NCBI GenBank assembly: GCA_963575745.1
Contig: CAUYUJ010010480.1
Span: 102,693-166,692 of the forward strand
Length of the DNA stretch: 64,000 nucleotides
DNA from: Prorocentrum cordatum
Taxonomy: Eukaryota; Sar; Dinophyceae; Prorocentrales; Prorocentraceae
Direction: 5' to 3'
The notes beneath the pieces are model-generated. The model was not told the DNA's origin, made no database searches, and was given only the letters and a program-made list of their open reading frames with translations. Shown here one piece after another: positions 63,001-64,000 of the stretch (the first letter of the stretch is position 1; each line of letters starts with the position of its first letter). The translations under genes were made by a program, and so were the position numbers.

Positions 63001-63560
63001 GCGGCTGCGGCGTGAGCGGCCGCCTCCGCCGCAGGCGCCGCAAGTGCTGCTGGCGCCATGGGCGCCGTGGGCGCCGCGGGCGCCGCTGGCGCCGCGGGCG
63101 CCGCACATGCCGTGGTCGCCACGTGCGCCGCGGGCACCGCAGGCGCCGCTGGCGCCGCGGGCATCGCACATGCCGTGGGCGCCACGTGCGCCGCGGGCAC
63201 CGCCGGCGCCGCGGGTGCGGCGGGGGCCGCAGGCGCCGCGGGCGCCGCGGGCGCCGCCTGCGCCGCGGGCATCGCGGGTGCCTCGGGCGCCGCGCGCGTC
63301 GCGCGCGCCACGGGCGCCGCTGGCGCCGTGGGCGCCGCGGGCGCTGCGGGTGCCGCGGGCGTCACGGGCGCCGCGGCGCCGCGGGGCGCAGCGTGCGGTG
63401 CTGGCGCCAACAGCGCCGCCTTCGCCGGCAGCGCCGCGGGCGCCGTGGGCGCTGCGGCGGGCGCCGCGAGTGCCGCGGGCGCTGCGGGCGCCGCGGGCGC
63501 CGCGGGCGCCGTGGGCGCCGCGGGCGCTGCGGATGCCGCGGGCGCCGGGCCCGCAGCAGC
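63001..63560. repeat. GGCGCCGCG 9-base satellite
   Basis: GGGCGCCGC/TGGCGCCGCG units, strongly self-complementary. All frames are open as Gly-Ala, Ala-Pro or Arg-Gly runs, so the long frames are artefacts of composition. Confidence 0.9.
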
Positions 63561-63689
63561 CCTGGTGGCCCTGGCTTCCCGCCCTTCCCTGCTCCACATG
63601 CCCAGCAATACAAACAGTTTGTGGTTGTCATCTGGCTTCGGCCACCTGGCCTAGGGACCCTCACGGTTTCGGCGTCCATTGCTTCGACG

Positions 63690-63727
63690 GACGGCCATCA
63701 GCCGTGTCCTGGCACTCTTTCTCTCTC

Positions 63728-63818
<91 letters not shown>

Positions 63819-63844
63819 TTTTTGTTGTTTTTTTGTTTTTGTTT

Positions 63845-63879
<35 letters not shown>

Positions 63880-63912
63880 TTACTCGGAAAGGATGAGACG
63901 GCCATCAGCCGT
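63690..63912. repeat. Poly-T/(CT)n block bounded by 16-bp direct repeats
   Basis: GACGGCCATCAGCCGT occurs exactly at 63690-63705 and 63897-63912. Between them are 23 bases, then about 87 T, T-rich sequence and a (CT)n tract. It could be a retroposed poly(A) tail read from the other strand, though the T run does not abut either repeat. Confidence 0.7.
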
Positions 63913-64000
63913 AAATGCCTGGCGAATGCATGCGGTCCGACCGCCCTGGGTGCCGTTCGGGAAGTGGACCTGCCAACAGCAGCCCTGGCATAGGACCCGA

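Noticed and set aside
62659-63654. Collagen-like or Gly-Ala protein
   Set aside because: It comes from a 9-base GC-rich satellite open in several frames on both strands. There is no unique domain.
1-64000. Dinoflagellate spliced-leader relic, rRNA, snRNA
   Set aside because: I looked for the GCCATTTTGG core of the leader on both strands and for obvious rRNA or snRNA motifs and found none.
1-64000. CRISPR arrays or prokaryotic defence systems
   Set aside because: The tandem arrays have no repeat-spacer pattern with unique spacers, and no cas-like proteins are present. All signs are eukaryotic.

Overview
This looks like nuclear DNA from a dinoflagellate. The evidence is the very GC-rich sequence packed with (GGA)n/(TCC)n, (GTC)n and (TTG)n microsatellites; LINE and Copia-type remnants of the kind common in dinoflagellate genomes; and one host-type gene, an apparently intronless DHHC palmitoyltransferase. 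There are no bacterial operons, no ribosome binding sites and no CRISPR. A free-living, large-genome dinoflagellate (Prorocentrum-like) is my guess. I found no spliced-leader relic to confirm it. | Layout. 0.1-9.0 kb: a long decayed LINE. It has ORF1 with a zinc ribbon and coiled coil, then an ORF2 region ordered RNase H - APE endonuclease - reverse transcriptase - zinc fingers - a methyltransferase-like domain with a PPCETWS motif - C-terminal tail, followed by a second RNase H fragment. 9-18 kb: microsatellites, two small TIR elements (12.7 and 13.6 kb), an 83-bp tandem array running into (GGA)n, and a minus-strand hypothetical ORF (16.1-16.6 kb). 18.4-23.3 kb: a macrosatellite of about five large degenerate units containing 21-bp minisatellite blocks and a 199-bp TIR insertion. 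24-27 kb: an AT-rich island and pentanucleotide repeats. 27.8-28.8 kb: the DHHC gene, the only convincing intact host gene, directly downstream of a (TCC)n-cored foldback element. 30-31.7 kb: a decayed minus-strand ORF, possibly transposase-derived. 32.6-34.7 kb: three more copies of the small TIR element and a second foldback copy. 35.7-38.1 kb: 53-bp and ~100-bp arrays and a 521-bp inverted repeat with ~200-bp arms. 44-46 kb: a Copia-type gag remnant ending in a CCHC knuckle. 47.6 kb: a possible coiled-coil exon. 48.5-51.8 kb: a hexanucleotide satellite with a 155-bp higher-order period, then two unrelated arrays with ~73-bp period. 52-64 kb: purine/pyrimidine tracts, a second copy of the 83-bp array, a third TIR family, a LINE C-terminal fragment, a GCC-rich satellite and a long poly-T tract. 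| Together: the window is almost all mobile-element debris and tandem repeats around one membrane S-acyltransferase gene. Most long open frames here are stop-free low-complexity repeats, not genes. The strongest novel leads are the LINE methyltransferase-like domain, the small TIR element family with 8-bp target duplications, the TIR insertion with a paralogous empty site, and the long hairpin locus at 37.6-38.1 kb.
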